A stretch of DNA of 64,000 nt from CAYZWU01 sp964482235. GTDB lineage: Bacteria; Planctomycetota; B15-G4; CAYZWU01. Location of the stretch: contig CAYZWU010000030.1 in NCBI GenBank assembly GCA_964482235.1, positions 1 through 64,000 of the forward strand. Direction: 5' to 3'. Positions 18,057-25,528 of the stretch are shown piece after piece (position 1 is the first letter of the stretch; each line of letters opens with the position of its first letter). The position numbers and the translations under genes are program-made. Under the pieces are notes generated by a model, which did not search any database, was not told the DNA's origin, and saw only the letters and a program-made list of their open reading frames with translations.

Positions 18057-19505
18057 TCAAGACAAAGCAGTAAGAGAGGGCTCCTTGACGGCGCGAACCT
18101 CGTCGGGACGCCCGATGGGGGTGTTGTGCGGCGATTCCTTCAACGTGTCGGGGTCCTCCTCCGCCTCCCGGGCAATGTCGAGCATGATCTCCACGAACCG
18201 ATCGAGCGTGTCCACCGACTCGGTCTCGGTGGGCTCGATCATCAACGCCTCGGGAACGATGAGGGGAAAGTAGACGGTGGGCGGGTGAACGCCCCTGTCG
18301 ATCAGGCGCTTCGCCACGTCCATGGCGCGTACCCCGTTGGGAAGGCCCTTCGCCGTGGCGACGAACTCGTGCATGCAGGTGGTGTCGAAGGGGACGCGGT
18401 ACGCTTCTCTCAGCTTCACGCGGAGATAGTTGGCGTTGAGCACGGCGTTCTCCGCCACCTCCTTCAGGCCGTCACGGCCAATGGCGAGAATGTAGAAGAA
18501 GGCCCGCACGATCACGCCGGAGTTGCCGAAGAAGGATCGCGTCCTGCCGATCGTCAGGGGGAAGTCGCGGGAGAGGCGGAGCTCGCTGTCCTGACCGACG
18601 ACGCGCGGCACGGGCAGGAAAGGATCGAGGTGCGCGGCCACTCCGATGGGACCCGAGCCGGGCCCCCCGCAGCCGTGGGGCGTGGAAAAGGTCTTGTGCA
18701 GGTTGAAGTGCATCACGTCCACGCCGAAGTCGCCGGGCCGCGTGTACCCCATGATCGCGTTGAGGTTCGCCCCGTCCATGTAGACCTGCCCGCCCGCCTC
18801 GTGCACGACGTCGCAGATCTCGACCACGTCCTTCTCGAACAGGCCGAGCGTGTTGGGGTTGGTGATCATGATGGCGGCCGTGTCGTCGCCCACCTTCTTC
18901 TTCAGGCTCTCGAGGTCGACGAGGCCCGTCTCCTTCGACGACTTGATCTCCTTCGTCCTGAAGCCGGCCAGGGTGCAGGAGGCGGGATTGGTCCCGTGGG
19001 CCGAATCGGGGATCAGCACGGTCCGCCGGTCCTTCTGCCCGGCCGCGTCGAGATAGGCCCGGATCACGAGCAGGGCGGTCATCTCGCCGTGGGCGCCGGC
19101 CGCCGGGTGGAGCGAGATGCCGGGAAGCCCGGAGATCTCGGCCAGGTACTGCTCGGTCAGGCGGAAGAGCTCGAGGATCCCCTGGACCGACTCGTCCTCC
19201 TGCTCGGGATGAAGGTCGGCGAATCCGGGCAGCGCGCAGGCCGCCTCGTTGAACACGGGGTTGTACTTCATGGTGCACGATCCGAGCGGATAGAAGGCGC
19301 TCGTCACCGCCGTGTTCCTCTTGGCCAGGTGGGTGAAGTGGCGCACCAGATCGAGCTCGCCCACCTCGGGCAGGGAGGCATCCTCGTTCCGGATCAGCTT
19401 CTCCGGGATCAGGGATTCGATGGGGGGAAGATCTTCTTCACCCGGAAACCGGACGATGCGCCGGCCGGGATGGTCCTTCTCGAAGATCAGTCTATCGTCG
19501 AACAT
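18057..19505 (-). CDS. gcvPB: Glycine dehydrogenase (decarboxylating) subunit 2
   Basis: PLP-carrying half of the split P-protein of the glycine cleavage system. 482 residues. PLP lysine is Lys271 in HFNLHKTFSTPHGCGG; TSAFYPLGSCTMKYNP (68-83), HPAAGAHGE, DSAHGTNPAS and MDGANLNAIMGYTRPGDFG are hallmark segments. The start ATG overlaps the gcvPA stop (TGATG), implying translational coupling and a fixed ratio of the two subunits. Last gene of gcvH-gcvPA-gcvPB; no gcvT is present in the window. Confidence 0.95.
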   Translation of the reverse strand: MFDDRLIFEKDHPGRRIVRFPGEEDLPPIESLIPEKLIRNEDASLPEVGELDLVRHFTHLAKRNTAVTSAFYPLGSCTMKYNPVFNEAACALPGFADLHPEQEDESVQGILELFRLTEQYLAEISGLPGISLHPAAGAHGEMTALLVIRAYLDAAGQKDRRTVLIPDSAHGTNPASCTLAGFRTKEIKSSKETGLVDLESLKKKVGDDTAAIMITNPNTLGLFEKDVVEICDVVHEAGGQVYMDGANLNAIMGYTRPGDFGVDVMHFNLHKTFSTPHGCGGPGSGPIGVAAHLDPFLPVPRVVGQDSELRLSRDFPLTIGRTRSFFGNSGVIVRAFFYILAIGRDGLKEVAENAVLNANYLRVKLREAYRVPFDTTCMHEFVATAKGLPNGVRAMDVAKRLIDRGVHPPTVYFPLIVPEALMIEPTETESVDTLDRFVEIMLDIAREAEEDPDTLKESPHNTPIGRPDEVRAVKEPSLTALS

Positions 19506-20845
19506 CAGGAGATTCCTTTCAGGCAGTCGACCAGCCGGTCCACGTCAACCCGGGTCGTCATTTCCGTCACGGCCAGGATCATCAGATCGCTGCAGCCGTC
19601 GTATTCCTTCTCCGCCTCGAAGCCGCCCACGATGCCGGCATCGAGGAGCTTCCTGTTCACCTCACCGGCCGGAACGGGGCAGCGGATCGTGAACTCCTTG
19701 AAGAACGGCGCTGCGAAGGCGAGCTCGAATCCCTTCACCTCGCAGATCCGGCGCGCCGCCTCGTGCGCCGCGGCGGCGCAGGTCCGTCCGAGGTTCCTGA
19801 ACCCCTCCCGCCCCAGGGCGGCCAGGTAGACGGCGGCCCGGAGAGCGATCAGGGCGTGGTTGGTGCAGATATTCGAGGTGGCCCGGGCGCGGCGGATGTG
19901 CTGCTCCCTGGCCTGGAAGGTGAGCACGTAGGCGATGCGCCCCTTCTCGTCGACCGTCTTTCCCACGATCCGGCCGGGCATCTGGCGGATGTGCTTCTCC
20001 CGCGCCGCCAGGAATCCGAAGCCCGGTCCGCCGTAGGAAAGGGGGGTGCCCAGGCTCTGTCCCTCGCCCACGACAATGTCCGCGCCGAGCTTGCCGGGCG
20101 GCTCCAGGATAGACAGGGAGATCGGATCAACGCTGACCGCCGTGAGCACACCCTTCTCCGACGCCGCGCCGATCAGGCCGGCAGAATCCTCGATGCACCC
20201 GAAGAAGTTGGGGGATTGGAGAAGGAGGCAGGCCGTCTCGTCGTCCAGCGCATCGCGAAGGGACTTCTCGTCGACAACGCCGTTCTTTGCCGGCACCTCG
20301 GTGATGGAGATGTCGGTGTGCCGCAGATAGGTGGCCAGCACGGCCCGGCTCTGCGGGTGCAGCGTCGCGGCGGCGACGATCTTCTTCCTTCTCGTGAGGC
20401 CCACGGCCATCAGCGCCGCCTCGGTGAGCGCCGTGGCGCCGTCGTACATCGAGGCGTTGGAGATCTCCATCGCCGTGAGCATGCAGATCATGGTCTGGTA
20501 CTCGAAGAACGCCTGGAGCGCACCCTGGCTGGCCTCGGGCTGGTAGGGGGTGTAGGCTGTCACGAACTCCGACCGCCCCGCCAGGTTGTCCACCAGGGCG
20601 GGGATGAAGTGGCGGTACGATCCGGCGCCGAGAAAGCTGGGCCGGCATGAAGCCGTGATGTTCCTGTGGGCCAGCTCGTACGCCCTGTTCTCGAGCTCCA
20701 CCTCGGTCATCGAGCGGGGGATGTCGAACTCCCCCTTCCAGCGGATCGAATCGGGGATGTCGGTGAAGAGATCGTTCACCGATTCGGCTCCCACCGCTTG
20801 AAGCATCCGGGCACGGTCGCTGTCCGTGTTCTGGATGTAAGACAT
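19505..20845 (-). CDS. gcvPA: Glycine dehydrogenase (decarboxylating) subunit 1
   Basis: Non-PLP-binding half of the split glycine decarboxylase, forming the heterotetramer with GcvPB. 446 residues covering the full family, with FLGAGSYRHFIPALVDNLA, TAYTPYQPEASQGALQAFFE, NASMYDGATALTEAA, YGGPGFGFLA and GRIVGKTVDEKGR. AAAGGAAG lies 8 nt before the ATG. Separated from gcvH by about 190 bp in which I see no gene. Confidence 0.95.
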   Translation of the reverse strand: MSYIQNTDSDRARMLQAVGAESVNDLFTDIPDSIRWKGEFDIPRSMTEVELENRAYELAHRNITASCRPSFLGAGSYRHFIPALVDNLAGRSEFVTAYTPYQPEASQGALQAFFEYQTMICMLTAMEISNASMYDGATALTEAALMAVGLTRRKKIVAAATLHPQSRAVLATYLRHTDISITEVPAKNGVVDEKSLRDALDDETACLLLQSPNFFGCIEDSAGLIGAASEKGVLTAVSVDPISLSILEPPGKLGADIVVGEGQSLGTPLSYGGPGFGFLAAREKHIRQMPGRIVGKTVDEKGRIAYVLTFQAREQHIRRARATSNICTNHALIALRAAVYLAALGREGFRNLGRTCAAAAHEAARRICEVKGFELAFAAPFFKEFTIRCPVPAGEVNRKLLDAGIVGGFEAEKEYDGCSDLMILAVTEMTTRVDVDRLVDCLKGIS

Positions 20846-21038
20846 GGCAAGGCTTCCTTTGTAAAATGGATATCAAGAGCTGCGCCTCGAGACGGCGAGC
20901 TCGCATGGCGACGATGCCGGATGTCGCATCAGGATGTGGATCCGACGATCTTCTCTATCAAGGCCCGCGGCATGAACGACTGTCCGCGAACAGGAGCCCG
21001 CGTCGGCAGAGTCCTCTATCGTTTCGTGCGGGTTCGGA

Positions 21039-21422
21039 TCAGTCCTCTTCTTCCTCGACCCGTTTCTGATACTCTGCCTCATCGAGGAGGCCCTCGTAAT
21101 CGGTAAGATCCTTTACCTGGATCTTGACCATCCAGCCTTCACCGAAGCAGTCTTTCGAGATCAGCTCGAGGTTCTCGGCCACGCTCGTGTTGACCTCGAC
21201 GACCTCGCCGGAAACCGGTGCGTTGAGCTCCGAAACGGCCTTGACCGATTCGACCTCGCCGAAGGGATCGTTCTGATCGACCTTGTCGCCCACTTCGGGG
21301 AGCTGGATGAAAACCAGGTCGGACAGATGCTTGACCGCGAACTCCGACAATCCCACGGTGACGATATTGCCCTCCTGCAGGGCCCATTCGTGACTTTCCA
21401 GGTACTTTCTCTCCCCGGTCAT
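21039..21422 (-). CDS. gcvH: Glycine cleavage system H protein
   Basis: Lipoylated shuttle that carries the aminomethyl group between P, T and L proteins. 127 residues; lipoyl lysine Lys61 in VESVKAVSELNAP, with the flanking ESHEWA and VGLSEFAVKHLSDLVFI typical of GcvH. I start at 21422 because AAAGGAG lies 8 nt before that ATG; an upstream ATG at 21440 would precede the ribosome site. First gene of the gcv operon. The lipoate ligase at 16.9 kb is the obvious source of its cofactor. I searched the upstream 270 bp by eye for a glycine riboswitch and saw none. Confidence 0.95.
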   Translation of the reverse strand: MTGERKYLESHEWALQEGNIVTVGLSEFAVKHLSDLVFIQLPEVGDKVDQNDPFGEVESVKAVSELNAPVSGEVVEVNTSVAENLELISKDCFGEGWMVKIQVKDLTDYEGLLDEAEYQKRVEEEED

Positions 21423-21641
21423 GGATTTGACTCCTTTCAATGGATGGATTTTCTACCGAATCGCCCGCGGGTTGAACGCCGGTCCCGACCGGGATGCCTG
21501 GCGGAACCGTCCGCGCTGTCCGGGTAATGCATCGAATCACGTTGGAAAAACACCTAGTGATGAAAACAAAAACCCGGGAAGCAAGCAAGATTCTGGAACT
21601 GTTTCTTGCCTGATTTCAGCGTGCGCCGAACGGCCCGGAGG

Positions 21642-21657
21642 GAGGGGGATCCCCCTC
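21642..21657. repeat. 16-bp perfect palindrome upstream of gcvH
   Basis: GAGGGGGATCCCCCTC is its own reverse complement and lies in the 266-bp gap between the repeat-protein gene (ending 21689) and gcvH. No T run follows, and the stem has no loop, so it is either a weak barrier after the upstream gene or a protein-binding site. Confidence 0.5.
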
Positions 21658-21688
21658 GAATAGGGGAGAATCCGGAGGTTCTTTCCGG

Positions 21689-24600
21689 TCAGAGCTTCAC
21701 CGTGACGAAACGCTCGTCGTCGCCGGCTGCGATCTCCACGTCCATGCGGCGCGTGGTGTAGCCCGGACAGCTCACCTTGAGGTGGTAGACGCCGGGCGCA
21801 TACCGGCCGAGGGGGTACTGCCCGGCCGTCGCGGAGTCGGTGGAGTAGATGATCTCCATCAGCTCGGAGATGCCGATCAGGCCGGAGAGGCAAAGCCCGG
21901 AGCCGTCCTCGAGATCGAGAATCACCCCCGTGAGCGGATCCCCGGTCTTCTCATCCTGCACCCGGACGGTGACGGCAGCGCCGGGCTGAAGGGTCAGGTC
22001 GAGCGTGGACGTCTTCTCCTTCCTCACACTGACGTCGTACACCAGGGTGATCGCGTGGTCCTTGTGCTTGACGGCAGCGGTGTAGCTTCCCTCGCGAAGG
22101 CCCGCGAAGCGGTATTCCCCCTGCGAATCGCTCAGGCAGTCGGACCACTTTTCGAAGGAGCCCTCCCCCGTCTGCTGGAAGTAGATTGTGGCGCCCGCCA
22201 CGGGCCGTCCCTTCCTGTCGGTCAGCGTCCCTTCGACCACGCCGCCCTTCTCCAGCTCGATGCGCAGGCCGCCTTTCTTCTGGCCCTTCAGGATCCCGAT
22301 GCCCGGCACCTTGCTCCTGGCGTATCCGCCCGATTCGAAGCCGAGCATGTTGGCACCGCCGGCGGTCAGCTCGTACGTTCCCTCGCGCAGGTTTCTCACC
22401 CTGAAGCGTCCCTCGGAGTCGGAGTAGATCTCGCCGATGCGCCCGCCCACGGCATCTGAAATGGGATCGCCGCTCTCCGTTCCCTCGGAACGGGTGATCT
22501 GGATCCTCACCTGAGGCAGCCTTTTCAGCGAGTCCCGATCGATCACGATCCCCTCGATCGAACCACCGGGGAGATCCATGTCGTACTCGTAGCGATCCCT
22601 GTCCGGCACCTTCACCCTGAAGACCGTCTCGCAGGCCGATCCCGGAACCATGCCGTCCGTCCTGACGATCCGGAACGTGTAGTCGCCCGGTTCCATGTTC
22701 TTGAACAGGTAGCGTCCAGCGGTGTCGGTTCCCGCCGTGTACGTCCTTCCCTGCGCCTTCTTGCCTCCCCCGACCGGAACGGCGCTGATGAACGCGCTCT
22801 TCACCGGATCGCCCGCGTCGCGGATGACTCCGGTGACGACCCGCGAGCCGTCATCGACGTTGACCCGGAAGTCCAAGGTCTTGATCTGATCCTTCTCGAG
22901 CTTCACCGCCTTGATGTCGAGGCCGCTCATCAGCGATCCGAGGAAGTCGTCATCCATGTCGAATCGCATGGCCAGGCGCGTCACCTGGTACGAGCCGGGC
23001 GGCAGCCCGCTGATCTCGTAGAATCCGTCCCCGTCCGTGCGTCCCGACTTCATGGTCGAGGCCGTGGGAGTCGAGACGATGAGGCTCGCGCCGGAGACCG
23101 GCCTGCCGTCCGGGCCGTAGACATGGCCCTTGATCACGGCGCCCCGTGTGAGAAAGAGCTCGAAGCCCTCGACTGTCTCTCCTTCCATCACGACGATACG
23201 GTCGAGATGGAGCGGCTCGTACCTCTGATGGGAAACGATCAGCTTGACCGGTCCGGCGTCGAGGCGGCCGAAGCGGAACCGGCCCGACTCGTCCGAAACC
23301 ACCAGGTCGCCGCCCCTGAAGCGTTCCATCAGGTTCTCGATACCCGTCTTGAGCGAGACGGAAGCCCCCTCGACAGGCTCGCGCGTCTCGGAATCGTAGA
23401 CCGTGCCGGCGATCGCGGCCTCCTTCGGCATCAGGATCATCAATCCGCGGACCGACTCCCCTTCCTCCACCTGAATGCCGCGGAGCTTGCGCGTGGCAAA
23501 ACCGTTCGCCGAGAGGGTGAGGTTGTACCTGTCCGGCTTGACGTGGGCGATCTCGAACCTGCCGAGCTCGTCCTTCTCCTTGTGGCGGATCCTCGACTTG
23601 AATCCGTAGGGATCGAGCATGTCCTTGTTCACCGCGGGATCGAGGAAGATCGTGTATTCCTGCACCGGTTCACCGTCGATGGCGGAGACCACGATGCCGG
23701 AGATGGCGCCTCCCTCCTTCAGCCGGATCAGCACCTCGTCGTCCCCGGGCCGGAATCCGGTGTGCGAGTTGTCGGCAGTGCCTTCCCAGGTGATCTCCAG
23801 GTCGTATTTCACATCGCGCAGACCCTGGCAGCAGAAACGGCCCTCCGCGTCGGCGAGGACGGGCTTCGCGGTCTCCTGCTCCCTGAGGTTGTCGATCAGG
23901 GCCGCCAGGTTGAAGTGGGGGAAGGCTTTGACCCGGGCTTTCGCTGCCGGCTTCCCGTCACCGCGGACGATCCTGCCGGAAAGGGCCAGTCCCCTGTCGA
24001 GTACGAGCTTCAGGTCGTCGTGGGATTCGCCGCCCGCCAGCTTCAGCCCCTTGATCGTGGCTCTCAGGAATCCCGGTTCGTTCAGGGAGATCTGGTAGCT
24101 GCCCGGGGCGAGAGCGTCGAAGCGGAAGGTGCCGTCCTTTTCCGTGTCGGCCTTCCTTTCCATCAGCTTGTTGTCGCCTGCCGTCACATTGGTGAGCAGA
24201 TCGTCCACCTTGAGAGCCATCACCGAGATGTCCGCAACGGGCTTCTCGTCCTGGTCGAGCACGATGCCTGAAATCGATGCGGCGTCGGGAAGCACGACCT
24301 CGGTGGTGGTCGCTTTACCGGCTCTGAGGGAAACGCGGCTGGCCAGGCAGGGGGAGAAGCCGTCCGCCATGGCATCGACGATCATCTCTCCGCGGCACGG
24401 CACGGCCTGGAACCTGAAGCGGCCGTTCTTGTCCGCCGTTGTCGTGAAGGGAGTGAGAAGCCCGTCCTGTCCCGAGAAGACGATCATGGGATCGAACTTC
24501 TCTCTCAACGTCACCGTGGCACCGGGGACCGGGTTGCCGCGGCTGCAGACGACCGTTCCCTCGAGAACGCCGCCCTCGCTCAGGATCAGGCGCACCGGAA

Positions 24601-25189
24601 CATCGGGCTTCCTGTCGCTCCATGACAGGGGGCGTGGCTTCGAGAGATAGAGAAAGTCGTCGTCAGGCACGAGATAGACGGCGTCCTGCTTCGGTATGGC
24701 GATCGAGAAGCCGCCGTCGGCGCCGGTCCGCGCCCGCGAGCCGCTTCTCGCTTCGTCGAGCATGGCCTGGTCCTTGACGGTGTTGTTTTTGTTGTTCTTT
24801 TCCTGATCGAAAGGCACCAGGGAGAACGGCGGCTTGCGGATACTGCAGACGAGCGAGACCGGGCCCTCGAGGTCGAAGCCCTTTTCCAGGACCGCTCTGC
24901 CGTGGATCACGGCCTCGCCGCCCCGGTCTTTCGAGATGAGGACTCTCGCCCCTTTTTTTCCGGACTCGCCCTCCTCCATGATCTCCGTGACGGGCCCCTT
25001 GTCCCCGGCTTCCGTCTCGTACAAAGCCGGCGTCACGTTGCCGGAGCCGGTGCCGATATCCTGCGAGTCCCCGAGGGAGGGGCGATCGTCCGGCACGGTC
25101 TTGTCGTTGAAGAGAAGGATCGCAACGAGCCCCACGACCAGGACGGACGCAATCAGCAGGAGCGAAAATGGTTTGATGCTTGATCCCAT
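21689..25189 (-). CDS. Membrane-anchored protein with tandem carboxypeptidase-regulatory-like domains
   Basis: 1166 residues. A single N-terminal hydrophobic segment (LLLIASVLVVGLVAILLF, about 9-26) without a clear cleavage site suggests an uncleaved anchor with the remainder outside the membrane. The body is about ten beta-sandwich repeats of the CarboxypepD_reg/Cna-B type, each with a G-x-V-x-D-x-x-x-x-P-V-x-x-A pattern, for example ISGIVLDQDEKPVADISV, IAGTVYDSETREPVEGASV, IKGHVYGPDGRPVSGASL and VEGTLTDRKGRPVAGATI. No catalytic domain is visible. Divergent from a paralogue at 25.5 kb. Probably a cell-surface or periplasmic scaffold or adhesin; no specific function can be read. Confidence 0.85.
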   Translation of the reverse strand: MGSSIKPFSLLLIASVLVVGLVAILLFNDKTVPDDRPSLGDSQDIGTGSGNVTPALYETEAGDKGPVTEIMEEGESGKKGARVLISKDRGGEAVIHGRAVLEKGFDLEGPVSLVCSIRKPPFSLVPFDQEKNNKNNTVKDQAMLDEARSGSRARTGADGGFSIAIPKQDAVYLVPDDDFLYLSKPRPLSWSDRKPDVPVRLILSEGGVLEGTVVCSRGNPVPGATVTLREKFDPMIVFSGQDGLLTPFTTTADKNGRFRFQAVPCRGEMIVDAMADGFSPCLASRVSLRAGKATTTEVVLPDAASISGIVLDQDEKPVADISVMALKVDDLLTNVTAGDNKLMERKADTEKDGTFRFDALAPGSYQISLNEPGFLRATIKGLKLAGGESHDDLKLVLDRGLALSGRIVRGDGKPAAKARVKAFPHFNLAALIDNLREQETAKPVLADAEGRFCCQGLRDVKYDLEITWEGTADNSHTGFRPGDDEVLIRLKEGGAISGIVVSAIDGEPVQEYTIFLDPAVNKDMLDPYGFKSRIRHKEKDELGRFEIAHVKPDRYNLTLSANGFATRKLRGIQVEEGESVRGLMILMPKEAAIAGTVYDSETREPVEGASVSLKTGIENLMERFRGGDLVVSDESGRFRFGRLDAGPVKLIVSHQRYEPLHLDRIVVMEGETVEGFELFLTRGAVIKGHVYGPDGRPVSGASLIVSTPTASTMKSGRTDGDGFYEISGLPPGSYQVTRLAMRFDMDDDFLGSLMSGLDIKAVKLEKDQIKTLDFRVNVDDGSRVVTGVIRDAGDPVKSAFISAVPVGGGKKAQGRTYTAGTDTAGRYLFKNMEPGDYTFRIVRTDGMVPGSACETVFRVKVPDRDRYEYDMDLPGGSIEGIVIDRDSLKRLPQVRIQITRSEGTESGDPISDAVGGRIGEIYSDSEGRFRVRNLREGTYELTAGGANMLGFESGGYARSKVPGIGILKGQKKGGLRIELEKGGVVEGTLTDRKGRPVAGATIYFQQTGEGSFEKWSDCLSDSQGEYRFAGLREGSYTAAVKHKDHAITLVYDVSVRKEKTSTLDLTLQPGAAVTVRVQDEKTGDPLTGVILDLEDGSGLCLSGLIGISELMEIIYSTDSATAGQYPLGRYAPGVYHLKVSCPGYTTRRMDVEIAAGDDERFVTVKL

Positions 25190-25246
25190 CGTTTTTCATT
25201 CCCTTGGTCCCTCGGCGAGGGACAGGACATCGATTTCGGAAAAACC

Positions 25247-25276
25247 ATTATCAGACTGACCCAAAAGGATGCGCAA
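25247..25276 (-). promoter_or_regulatory. Candidate promoter in the divergent repeat-protein intergenic region
   Basis: On the minus strand GATAAT (25252-25247, five of six matches) is preceded by TTGCGC (25276-25271) with an 18-bp spacer and lies about 58 bp before the ATG at 25189. The whole gap 25190-25528 is clearly AT-richer than the flanking genes, as expected for two diverging promoters, and contains no gene I can support. Confidence 0.3.
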
Positions 25277-25528
25277 ATCCTGTTCCCGATTCAGTCGAAA
25301 TATGATTCGGCTTAATAGATTGAAATACAAAATGTTACACACGGATCGAGTTCCCCGGCACGACCAGGGGTGTGCTGAATAGGCACAGGTTGGTTTTTTG
25401 CACAACCTTCGATGAGAAGATGAGTTAAAATGACCGGATCGAATCCGGCACCCTTCATCGCTCCGGTCAGACCGCGCTCCCTGGCGCGAAACCGGTTTTC
25501 AACCTGCAGCTAAGGAGCAGACGGTCCC

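Noticed and set aside
21423..21688. Possible glycine riboswitch upstream of gcvH
   Set aside because: By eye I could not find the conserved core of the glycine aptamer; only a 16-bp palindrome is present.
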